Shown one piece after another: positions 46,480 through 57,009 of a stretch of 64,000 nt of DNA. The DNA comes from Chrysopilus asiliformis (lineage: Eukaryota > Arthropoda > Insecta > Diptera > Rhagionidae). The notes beneath the pieces were generated by a model. It ran no database searches and was not told the origin of the DNA. It saw nothing but the letters and a program-made list of their open reading frames with translations. Location of the stretch: the NCBI GenBank assembly GCA_964034945.1, contig OZ035961.1:5934001-5998000 (forward strand), in the 5' to 3' direction. A program made the position numbers and the translations under genes. The stretch's first letter is position 1; every line of letters starts with the position of its first letter.

Positions 46480-49272
46480 TTTTAAATAAAAATTCCGTGT
46501 TCCAACACATATTTCCAACGCCGCTAATTTTAGATTTTCGAAAATTCCTTGTCTCCATATCTTAGAAGGAAAGTGTTGTCTTAATGATGGTGTACGGAAA
46601 CAGATAGAAACTTTCTGAGCAGTACGAAATCCGTTTTAGGAAAAATGATGTCGGTTCATCTGTCTGCCTGTCTGTCTGTCCGATGTACGTAACTTAAATA
46701 ACTCGAGGCGTTGAGCTAGCGACTTAAAATTTGTTGTGAATGAGTTTTACCAAAAGTTGACAGAAAACTGACTTTTGGAAAAGTAACGTTAACTATAACC
46801 CAGACACTTTTTTTAAAAAAAATACACTATTTTTGAAAATTGGTCGAAAATGCTATATTTTTAGAGCCGTATATTTTTAGACGCTTCTCAATTAGCATTT
46901 TGGCCATCCGTGATGGTTGTCATGGTATATGTATTTCGCAGTTCGCAATTCGCAATTCGCAGTTGATATTAAACGCTTCGTAGTTAAAAGCCTCTAGAAA
47001 TGAGTAACCATCGCTAATTGGAAACATTTTTTTTCTCGACTGAAATATTGGGTCAAAACAATTCAAATGCATAAAAATTATTATCAACTCGTAGTAAATT
47101 TGATCAATTTTCAGACTTCACTCCACCATTCAATAAAGCGTAATCGTTAAAGAGCGTAATAATGTGGACACTTCCTTTTTATAGTATTTGAGCTTAAATT
47201 CTATGATCATGATATCAATATAATAACTGTCACCGTTCATACTAAATATTGTAATATGATTAATCAAGTTTTTTCATAAGATTTTCTTATTTCCTGAAAA
47301 TTCTCGCATATTCTTCTATATGATCATTTTTACTCTAAGGATATGTATTTATGTTAACATTTCTGTATTTATTTATTTTTATTTTTCTAAGATAAGAAGA
47401 GCCATAATTATGACAACGACGATTGTAACTGAAATAAGGCAGAGACAACAAGGCAAAAGACGATAGAGATAGAGATTCTGGTAATGTCCATTACAAGTCC
47501 AAGTTTTCCCGAACGAACTCTTTAGTTTAGCATCCGGTTCCCATGCGGCGAAATGTATCGTTGTTATTGTTTTCCGGAAGGGGGCCGAGTGTGTGATGGT
47601 CCTGTGACTCCCTTGGGGTAACTTAAACTGCTTGCTGTCCATAAAAGCTCTTTTCTCCTAATTGCCAAAACTATGTCGTTCATTTTTGGAACAACGGAAA
47701 TTTTTCGGTGTCATTTCCTCGTTTTGAATGTATACTCGTATGTGAAATCATCCTTGAGCACATTTTATATGAGTGTACGCGTATGTGAAGTAAAAGGTTG
47801 AATTCTATATCTCAACCATATATATATAAATATGTAGACATTGGGAAATAGATAGGAAGGTGATTGTGTATATGTAGACAATAACCATGCATGGATAGAA
47901 AATGATATAGTCTCATGGGAATGTGATAACAAAATGTAAAATTTTTCGAAGTCATGGGGATGAACCACTTGGACGACGATATGCCTGCCTGCCGTCTTCA
48001 ATTGGGGTTTGTTGTTGCGTTGTTATTCGGGATTAAAGGAAGAAGAAAGGAAAAGATAATTTATTATATTGGATAAACTAATACACCTATTAAATGTTAA
48101 TCTTTACTATAGTTTTAGTACATCATGCAGTGTATACGGTGAAATTTATGTCATCGTTTAAAAAAACTAATTGCGGGCTAATTTGTAATTTTTTTTTATT
48201 ACTTTTCAGTGTGCCGGTCATAGACGGAAAATAAATCCGTTTGAGAAGGTTTCATTGTTGAACCTTTCATTTGTCACGTCAGTCGCACACACACACACAT
48301 CCACCAAGCAGGTCGTGCACATACCTCAGACCTGGCGATAGTTTTGTTACACACATGTGCGAAACAGGATACTGGATAGAAAAATCATTCTGGCGTGTGT
48401 GGCCGGTTTTGATTGAATTTTCATGACTACTAGAAAACGAAAAAGTATTTCAAAGTTTTATATTTTATTCCATCAAATCTCCATTAATTCTCTCGAAAAT
48501 AGTCGAATTAATGATTTTATTGTCCAATTAACAATTTTTGTACTTGAAATTTTAAAATTTATTTTATTTCAATTGTGTATAAAAATTGAGTAGGTATATA
48601 TTTTAAGCTTTAATTCAGTGATTATTTAATGCAAAGGAAAAATCAATTTTACAATTTATCTTCCCTTAATTTCCTACTCCTCTCTAAAATTCATACCTTA
48701 AGCTAATTAATCTATCTGATCAAAAAAAAAAAAAAAACGAAACCTATATACAGAGATATAACCCTAGATAAACACGCTATCGGCCAAAAAAAATTCTTAA
48801 TTAATGCTAAAGAACAATAATTTAAAATTTTCATCAGTATTTGACCTGGAAAGCAATTAATATCGTAGCACTAGCGACGATAAAATCTCTTGGAATTGTG
48901 GGTAAAATCTTGAAACAGTGGAATCTTGGAATCCCGTGAATGGCCGAGAATATAATTTTTATTGAAACCCTTTTCCGTTCTCATTCCAAGTTAAGAGGTT
49001 GAAAAACCTTTGAAACATGAATGACGCCATTTATTGTTTAATCCTTTTGGAAAATTTTCTAATTTAATAAGTGGTTTAATCTTATATTTTCGGGTTGAGT
49101 GCACAGATTTCAATGTTGAGTTCTTACTTAGTTGAAAATATTTAAATTAAACGAATTTATGGTAGTTTATTTCACAAGCATTTCACTTTTATTTAATTAT
49201 ATTAAAGTTACTCTTCATACATCATTCAAAAGTACGCAAGAACAAATAGATTTTTTTCATAATTGCTTTATG
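46480..49272. other. spacer with a decayed GTCY repeat
   Basis: 46640-46760 carries TCTGTCTGCCTGTCTGTCTG and GTTGAGCTAGCGACTTAAAA, a diverged relative of the mini-me core. The rest (including a CA microsatellite near 48288) is unrecognised. Confidence 0.45.
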
Positions 49273-49280
49273 ATTAGATC

Positions 49281-50079
49281 CAGTGTTGTTCCTCTACGCG
49301 TAGACTTTAATTGTCTACACTCTAGTGTAGACAAAAGTCATCAGTGAGTCATATATTCTCAAAGCCGAAATCGACTGACCTTTGAAAGGTCTAAAAAACT
49401 ACTCCATATTTATTATTCTTGGCGAAAAAAATGATAATTTATATTACGAAGAAGACAATGATTCTGATTATGATTGATTTATGTACAATACATATAAGCG
49501 CAAAAAATTAATTCTTGAATTAGTTTTGGTAGGTTTTTTTAAAATATTTTTTATATTAGGGGTATTTGATTTACTTTATTTGATTTGAATGACTTCCGTA
49601 TAGATTTCCGTCTATCTGTAAATACGATGACTCTCAACGGAATTAAGCTAAAGACTAGTGTTTTTCGAAAAAAATAAACAGATAGTCTTAAATGAGCAAA
49701 GCCATCCCATACAAATGAATCAGTTTTTTAAATAAACGGTTCGTTATATAGAAAAATGTGTAAAGCAAAAAGATTTTAGAATTTAATGTGATTTCAATTG
49801 CAAAAATTAAAAAAAAGCCGCTTAGATTGCATGAAAAGAATTAGAATTGCCACTAAAGTTTGCTCTGAAATTCTCCATTACAGCATTTGGCGATTGCTTC
49901 CTGGAAATTATGTTAAAATTAATTGAAGAAAATGAGATTTTAAAACTAAATCAGCTATCCTTTATTTTATTGATTGTCTACATTGTCTACGCGTAGAGAA
50001 TAGACCATTGTCTACAGTAATAGTCTACGCGTAGACAATGGTGTAGTCTACACCACGTAGACTACGCGGCACAACACTG
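49281..50079. mobile_element. hAT MITE rich in TCTACGCGTAGA palindromes
   Basis: Ends CAGTGTTGTTCC and CACAACACTG; ATTAGATC is duplicated exactly at 49273-49280 and 50080-50087. The perfect palindrome GTCTACGCGTAGAC or a one-base variant occurs near 49294, 49985 and 50022, with TGTCTAC repeats between. A GTCY-type relic (49593-49790) lies inside. Confidence 0.92.
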
Positions 50080-50087
50080 ATTAGATC

Positions 50088-50597
50088 AGGCTAAAGTCAA
50101 TATCAATAGGAAAATTACTAGGTTTGTAACTGGATTTCTAACAATTAACTGTGCCGCATATATGTAAATATATAATTTTTATATGAAAATTGTTGTTATC
50201 AACACAAAACTTTCCTCTGCAATATTTACTTTCGGAAAAAAATTGTAAAAAATAATATTGTATTTTTTACAAATATCTCAAGAATGTTAAGATACGTAAA
50301 AAACATCAACGGAAAAAATGCAGGAAATTTTAAGTAACCGGCGGGAGAAGCAGTAATTTCTAACAAAAAAATGCTTTTGAGGGAGTAAGAGGTAACAAGG
50401 ATTCGAATCCTTGAGTTAGGAAATGGCTAAAGCCAAAGTCAAAATTAAGCAAAGGCTCAACCCAAATCAATTTTTCAGCTTTTTTACTTATATGACGCTA
50501 TTTCATATCCCTTTTCAGTATGAAATTCATAGCCTGTGGCAGATTTTTTTTAAGTCATTTCATAAAGAAATCCCTTTTACGGAACTTGATTTTTGCC
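50088..50597. other. spacer, no gene recognised
   Basis: Contains a tRNA T-arm-like palindrome at 50395-50414 that does not belong to a full cloverleaf. Confidence 0.4.
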
Positions 50598-50603
50598 TTA
50601 AGC

Positions 50604-50963
50604 CTAAACCACAATTACGCGTGCGTGCGTGCGGCACCCACGCGGTGAAAGTAAAAACTTCGGATTTATATGAGTAAAGCTAGAACTTGAATCGCACGTC
50701 GATGCGTCCGTCCGGTTGACAGTTTTATGCGGGACAGTTGGGTACGGCAATGAATCTGGAGTTAACTCATTGTTTTGCACTTCTTCTATTAGTTTATCGT
50801 CGAAACAATTACTTTCAATTTGTTCCATACTTAAATTGCTTAAATCGTAAACAAACTTTTTTGCGAAATGACATTTCCGTGCGTTGCCGCATATAAAAGT
50901 AGAAAGTCGACCTACTCTATGCAGTTGCCGCATCGGAAAACGTATTATTAGGGGAGTACTCAT
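50604..50963 (-). pseudogene. 119-codon frame in MITE J with a MADF-like start
   Basis: From the ATG at 50963 the minus-strand frame runs through MITE J and into the TIR of MITE G, so its C-terminal part is repeat end. An internal ATG at 50829 begins MEQIESNCFDDKLIEEVQ, where FDDKLIEEVQ resembles helix 1 of a MADF domain; the ELTPDSLPYPTVP that follows does not. The upstream part contains CGNARKCHF, not recognised. Interpretation: a captured or residual 5' coding piece of a MADF-type gene. It is weaker than the fragment in MITE H because only one helix can be compared. Confidence 0.4.
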
Positions 50964-51054
50964 AGCAGCCCGTTGATTTTACTCGAACTGTCAACGTGAC
51001 GGACGAATGACGAACGCATGACGGACGCATCGATGTACGATTCAGGTTCTAGCT
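50678..51054. mobile_element. TAA-flanked MITE J nested in MITE G
   Basis: TIRs start AGCTAGAACTTGAATCGCAC, three mismatches over 35 bp. TAA at 50675-50677 and 51055-51057; copy 1 of MITE G has the empty site GAGTAAATG. Confidence 0.93.
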
Positions 51055-51202
51055 TAAATGTAAAATTGCGCGTTGCTCAGACGCGTTGCCGCGCCCGTGC
51101 CGCGTAGAGTAGGCTCAGTCTCTACTTTTAAACGCGGTGACAACTACTAGATGCCTGAAAAAAATAATGCCGCACGCACGCGTAATTGTGGTTTGGGCTT
51201 TA

Positions 51203-52097
51203 TGAATTTCCGCAGATTTCTTAACTTGAGTAATTTTTGCACGACAATTTTTCGGTTTATGCACTCGGAAAATCGCTCGCTAAGAACTTGAACGAACTCT
51301 TTTTTCAATTGAAATAAGAGAATTAGATCTCTTTCCATGAAAACAGTAGGTAATATTTTCCAACTATTTTCGCACTTTGGTTCGCAATAAATTCAAAATC
51401 GAGAAGAAATAAAATTCGATAGAAAACGTTAAATTGGATAAAGTGTAAACGTCGTTAAAACTATGTGGAAACTTTCCAAAATATTTATTTTGAATGATTA
51501 AAAAAGAATTAGTGCTGCTTACCTGAAAGAATCAGGTATACATAATTGGAATGGGATATACCTACTAAATGAGGGGATTAGTACTTACCTTTTGGATATT
51601 TCCTCGAGGGATGCGAACCATGCACTTTATAACAGACAGGATAGTCTTTTGTGAATGAACCTAGTGCAGCCGTGATAAATTACATCGAAAAGTTTTCATT
51701 TGTTTCTAAAGTTTCAGAACTCTGCATTTTGTTCTGCTTCCTTCTACTTTCCCTATACCTATACTTGGTGGCCTTTCTTTATGTTCTTATTCCTGATCTA
51801 TGCAGTTATTCGTTTTTGTTAATCTGCTCTTATGTTTAAGTGTTTGTATGTTCGGCTATAGCGAACGTTTCATTCATTCACTTGTACTACGTATTTTAGA
51901 TCCTTTAACAATTAGAAGTAGGAAATAAGATTTATTATTCTGGTAGTTTGCTTAAAACATTTATTGATTAAGGGATCCCACCATTGCAAATTGGAGAATT
52001 ATAAATGCATGCTCAACTTGTAATGTCTAATAGCAGATTCCTTATGTGGGGTCATGCTTGTATTCCCATTACCTTTTCACTATCTGGGGATGCTATT
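51203..52097. other. spacer, no gene recognised
   Basis: No bounded repeat; the short frame at 51651-51839 is hydrophobic and AT-biased. Confidence 0.4.
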
Positions 52098-52121
52098 TTA
52101 TATATATATATATATATATAT
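52098..52121. repeat. (TA)n microsatellite
   Basis: About 12 uninterrupted TA units. Confidence 0.95.
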
Positions 52122-54040
52122 CATTTCTTCTATATTTAGATTAGTATGTATTTGTATACCTTTTATACATTAATATTCGGCTAAAAACGATTTGTATACC
52201 GAGTTTTGTGTAAAAGGATGTCCGGATTTTGAGGAACATTTAATTTGTACTTAAGCAGAAGCTGTTAAATCTCATTGAAAATTTATACGACGTAAATGAA
52301 CGAAGGTAAATAGCTAAAAATAGGTAATGGTTAAACTTTAAACTCAAGAAGAATGCCATATTAAATGGTGGGATTCTTGAGTGACTTCCAAGTGGATACT
52401 TTATTTATTTACGAGAATTTCGTTAGCCTTCACCTCGTTTAATTCGTTTTAAAATCAGAAACTATCCATAAAAGGTTAAAATATAAAGATTTTCATTCTT
52501 TCAAATGGATGGAAAATCAAGTCATGGAAAATCAAGTGATGGAAAATTAGAAATCCTTTTGAGAATTTTTCGAATATAATATTAACAACTAAAGTACTGA
52601 CGGACGATACAAAATCACAGTAAACGGCGATTAAGACGACGGACGTATTAAATTATTAAATTATCGGACATAAGTAGTAAATTAATGTAAAATGCCGAAC
52701 GATAAATTTAAAATCAAGACGCGTAAAATTAAAATAAAGATGTAAAGTTAACATTTTGTTCTTATCGTAACGAAAACACAAAACATATTAACATGATCTT
52801 ATCGAAACGCGAAAAATAATGTTGAACATAAACAACAAATTTTTGTTCCACTTTAAGAAATGTTTTTATGTGCAAATGCAAACCATTGAAAACACTTCAT
52901 TACTTTGAAAAATCACAATGAAAGTGGAAAAGGCGATAGTTTACTATAAAAATAAATTTTCTTTCTTTTGAGTGGCTAAATAACTTTATTTATATATTTG
53001 GCACATAACCGCACCGACATTGTAAACTATTATAGTAAATATGGCATATTATATGAATATATTTATATATGTATATTAGCGCGAGATACTTTAGAAACAA
53101 CCTAAGGGCATATGATGTCTACTGGATAGTCGAGCTAAAAGTAAATCCCATCACATAAGAAAATGTTTTCCTCCGGAAATACTGCCCACTTAACAGCAAA
53201 CATTACCCCGTTTATTGCACAATTTAAATAGCAATTTAGCTGTAGGTTGTCGAGCTTATACTACAAACAATCCTATAATGTTGCTATTGTTACTGATACC
53301 CATCCTGTCGTGATCCAGATTCAGATTTAGATCCAGATCCAGATAGTATAAGGGATACCCACTATATACGACGGCTAAAGTTCATCCCGCTCTTCGTTGC
53401 TCGGATTGGATTCTGTATATGGTAAATTCAGGACCATGCCGTGCGGCCTGATGGCCTCTATATTAAGGCAGAGGATTCTAAGCTTAAGGCATTTATTTCA
53501 AATACTGACTGAAGCTTGTTGTAATGTTGTTATGCTGCCTTTAGTTGGCTTATATGCGTATTAACAAACACTTCGACAAGGACATCAGTTTCAGTTTAGC
53601 GCACACTCAACGAATCTGGTGCCATTCGATTCGACACGGATATTTGAATTTGATTGCACAGCTAGAGTGAACACTTCAACTAAACTAAATGATTTTTATT
53701 TTCATTTTAAATCAACTATAACTTTTAAATAATACTAAACTCTTATGGCCTATGAAAAAACTCTTTGGCGATTTTAGGATTTAAATTTGACATGACTGAT
53801 AGCTACTATGAGTGTTAATTTCACACGAATAAAAATGTTTTTTTTTACTTTTGGCTTTAAAAGTCTTTTATTGGATAGTGATGTGTTTTTTTATATACAC
53901 ACACACAGTAAAAAGAGTGAATCTGAAATATATTTTCTAAGATAAAAGTGCTTCTACGAATCTTAAAAACATATAAAAAAGAGAATAATAAAATAAAGCC
54001 ATTATGATTGGGGCTATTTTCAAATAACTTCTTTGCAAAA
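52122..54040. other. spacer, no gene recognised
   Basis: ATGGAAAATCAAGT-type repeats near 52508-52550 and a CAGATT/CCAGATC cluster at 53315-53344. No gene. Confidence 0.4.
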
Positions 54041-54278
54041 CTGGGATGGAATCCTGTATCTCGACGCGTCTCTGTCTTTCGACTTCGACGCAACTTTTAA
54101 CTCTTGACTTTGCCATATCAGCAGCTTCAAATTCCATGGAACGACAGTTCAGAATCACGTTTCGATTGATAGTGACGATTCCGCGAAATTTCAAGCTGCA
54201 GATATGGCGAAGTCAAGAGAAAAGCTGCGGTCGAAGTCGAAAGACAGAGACGCGTCGCGATACAAGATTCCAGCCCTG
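54041..54278. mobile_element. foldback MITE, about 90-bp arms
   Basis: CTGGGATGGAATCCTGTATC (left) and the complement of CAGGGCTGGAATCTTGTATC (right) start arms that stay complementary through GACGCGTCTCTGTCTTTCGA, CTTGACTT(T/C)GCCATATC and GCAGCTT. No clear TSD. Confidence 0.82.
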
Positions 54279-54803
54279 ATTGCTAGGACAATTATGGAAG
54301 TTTTCCCGGGGTTCCGGGGTCCCGGAAACTAGACTTTCGACCCGCAATTATGTAATCTAATGTAATCTATTTCTTAATCACAAAAAATCGACCTTAAAAC
54401 CCACAAATTTTACCCTGCGGCGTATTTCACCAGACACTACCGTTTTTAGCGTATTTTTTAAAAAAATTCGCCTGTGGTGCACTTCATTAGATTATTTTTA
54501 ATAGTGGAATATTTAATTCTAATAAGTTTGCTTGGGACGCAATTTTTGTTATATTTTAAAAACATTAAACACTCATAACAGTTTAGGTATAATCGTAAAC
54601 AAAAATTGAAACAAGGTATTAAAACTTTCAGGATTAATTTTGATTAAAAATTGCATCACATTTCGTCGCACCTTCGCTCCCACAGGTAAGCTATCCCGGA
54701 TTCACACACAAAAGAAATTTGGCCACCGTACCTGGTACGGAATTCAATATTGTTCATCAAAAAGCACTGATAAAAGTAATTTTTTTGTCACATTTTTTAT
54801 AAA

Positions 54804-55020
54804 TCCTATAATATAATACGAGGAATCTTTGCACAACGATCTCGAAAACCCGCCTAACGATTTTCACGAAACTTGGTGGTTAGGGATTTTCGGGGACAAA
54901 AAACCGATCTAGATAGGTCTCACCTCTGAGAAAATTCCCCTCGATACCCCTCGCCTGTTATTTTCGAATTGGGTGGTCCGATTTTAAAGAAACTTTACAG
55001 TATTACTAAGGGGGCTAAGG
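54804..55020 (+). mobile_element. Helitron-like 5' segment, host of a nested cluster
   Basis: TCCTATAATATAATACGAGG after an A resembles a Helitron 5' end. CCCCTCGATACCCCTCGCCT plus TTCGAATTG recurs at 55985-56020 beyond the hAT insertion, so the body is itself internally repeated and continues at 55941-56057 and after 57008. No CTRR end was found. Confidence 0.5.
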
Positions 55021-55297
55021 CAGCGTTTCTCAACCTTTCAGTATTCGCGGCCCAATTTAAAATCAAAATTGTCATCGCGCCCCCCCTGCATACAATAAAA
55101 TGTATACAATAATAACGTAATGTGAGTATTTTGGCGCTAAGCCTACATTACTACCCTAATTTTAAACACAAATTACCAAGAAAACAGTAATTTATTGACA
55201 TTTGGCAACACCGATCCTCAGCGTTGACAAAACAAGAATCCGGTGCCTTTTTATTGCTCTTGCGTCATTTTTGCGGTTTCGCGACAAGTTGTTTTAA

Positions 55298-55750
55298 CCC
55301 TGAAATCACAATGAACGCGAAACCGACGCGAAACTGGCGCAGAAACTATCACTTAAAAGTTTGGTTCCCACAAATTGTTTGAAGTGAGCACAGTGAACGT
55401 ATAGAACGCAGCTACAACGTAACCGCAACGCAGAAGTTTGCAAACTTCTAACTTTGCCGCAGAATTCTGCGTTGACAATTCATCAAGTGAGGTTGGAAAA
55501 ATGTCGTTCGAGGAAAAATTTATAGCCTTAGTGCAAATAACAAAGATAAAGACCAACAAAGCAAATTATCGCTTCAAAATTATCCATTTTTGTAATTTTT
55601 CCAAGGTTATACCACTTTATATTATGTCACTTGTACTACTTCACGAGCTGCCATTGTGCTCTGCCGCTAGAATTTTGCACTGCGTGACAGTTCAGAGCGT
55701 TGTAGTTGCGTTGATTTCGCGCTGGTTTCGCGTTCATTGTGCTCCAAGCG
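55298..55750. mobile_element. TAA-flanked MITE K nested in the hAT MITE
   Basis: The left end CCCTGAAATCACAATGAACG and right end (complement of CGCTTGGAGCACAATGAACG) share a perfect 17-bp ACAATGAACGCGAAACC block 10 bp from the tips. TAA at 55295-55297 and 55751-55753; the hAT copy at 14399 has the uninterrupted TTTTAAGTTAATAAG. Confidence 0.88.
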
Positions 55751-55758
55751 TAAGTTAA
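55438..55758 (+). pseudogene. MADF-like start fragment in MITE K
   Basis: The 106-codon plus-strand frame includes an ATG at 55501 (context GGAAAAATGTCG) starting MSFEEKFIALVQ, then TNKANYRFKIIH. This matches the 37546-37803 reading with few substitutions. The FEEKxIALV helix and NYRxKII element resemble the first half of a MADF domain, which normally then has an AW/W-E helix; here the sequence runs into repeat-derived HELPLCSAARILHC instead. Upstream codons 1-21 lack similarity to MADF. Conservation between copies reflects shared repeat origin rather than proven selection. Confidence 0.5.
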
Positions 55759-56057
55759 TAAGTTAATTATTAAATATTATATCGAAATGTATTTTGTTTT
55801 GTATGTGGGTATGTACGTTCCTTTCAGTCTATTAATAAACTTTTTTTAATATTTTGTCTTGGATATGCTCGCGCCCCCCCCCCCCTTAAATGTACTCGCG
55901 CCCCCCTAGGGGGGCGCGCCCCACAGGTTGAGAATCGCTGGGCTAAGGGCTTTCGATCTTTCCACTGCAAACCTGACTTTTCGCTCCCCTCGATACCCCT
56001 CGCCTGGTGTCTTCGAATTGCGTGAAGGTATCTTAGTGAAAATTCGCAATATTGCTA

Positions 56058-57007
56058 CACGGAGAAAAAAATTATGATTCCCCCAATCATAAAATGCAGC
56101 CAGCATAATTATGTTTGGGGGATTCTTATTACAATTATGGTTGGCTGAAATTTACCCTAGAGGAAATTTTTGCTATTACAATTATGTTTGCCAACACTGT
56201 GATCCCAACCACATTATGCTTAAAACTGACAGGAGAAATCATGATATTTTGATTACAATATGTTTAGCTGTAGAACAATATTTTCAAATTCACCAACCCA
56301 ATTATGTTTGGGGCAACCAAAATATGTTTGGATTCCCAAATTTTTTTTGCCGTTTGTCCAATCATAATATGTTTGGGGCGAACATAATATTGTTGGCGCT
56401 ACAATAATTATGATTAATCTCAACAAATCAAAATTTTTTTATAAATTTTTTTTTTTGGATATTTTCACATCCGAAAAATTCTTTCCAGCAGGTTAAGCAC
56501 ATGTGTGCTATCCCGCTGGAGGCCTATTTCTAACAGGATTTATGGACTTGAGACTTTTCAACTAGACTTGAGTATTTATACTTCCAAGTAGCAAACTTCA
56601 TGCGAATTATGTGTGAAGAAAAAAAATTGAACATAATATGTTTCATTTAATAAAAATATGATCTGAGGGATCATATGTTTAATTCGGCCGCTTCCAGATT
56701 TCCCCTTTTATTTTGTTGATCAATCATAATTATGTTTAGACGCAGAATTTACAACAATATGATGACATCCAAACACATTTTTATTCATCCCAATCAAATA
56801 GTGTTTAGATATTATTGTTCCCCCAATTACATTATAATTTTCAAAATTTCCCTTGTCGGGGAACATAATTATGATTGGAAAACTAAACATAATACTAATT
56901 AGAATTCATCGTCTGATAACATTTTGATTCGTCTGATTATATTTTGATTCCCCCAATAATTCTTATAGTACTCCCAATGATATTCAACCATAATTTTTTT
57001 CTCCGTG
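56058..57007. mobile_element. CACGGAG element packed with ATAATTATG motifs
   Basis: CACGGAGAAAAAAATTATG and its complement at the ends; TA at 56056-56057 and 57008-57009. The 950-bp body holds at least 15 variants of ATAATTATGTTTGG/CCAAACATAAT in both orientations. No transposase. Frame 56111-56407 is a by-product. Confidence 0.85.
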
Positions 57008-57009
57008 TA

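Larger units (their letters stand above)
50601..51199. mobile_element. TAA-class MITE G, copy 2 (TSD TTA), with nested MITE J
   Basis: TIRs AGCCTAAACCACAATTACGC and the complement of AGCCCAAACCACAATTACGC; TTA at 50598-50600 and 51200-51202. Collinear with copy 1 at 20068, and it carries the uninterrupted site used by the CCCAA insertion there. Confidence 0.92.
55021..55940 (+). mobile_element. hAT MITE family CAGCG, copy 3, longest (contains MITE K)
   Basis: CAGCGTTTCTCAACCT and AGGTTGAGAATCGCTG bound 920 bp; GGCTAAGG is duplicated exactly at 55013-55020 and 55941-55948. A GC-rich ending with a C11 run and CCCCTAGGGGGG lies near the right end. Confidence 0.95.

Noticed and set aside
47379..47642. 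87-codon minus-strand frame with hydrophobic C-terminus
   Set aside because: No recognisable family, no supporting splice sites, composition expected by chance.
48285..48300. CA-rich and other short microsatellites as regulatory DNA
   Set aside because: Simple repeats; no flanking gene to regulate.
50340..50420. tRNA-like T-arm AAGGATTCGAATCCTT
   Set aside because: No matching acceptor stem, D-arm or anticodon arm at the right distances; chance palindrome.
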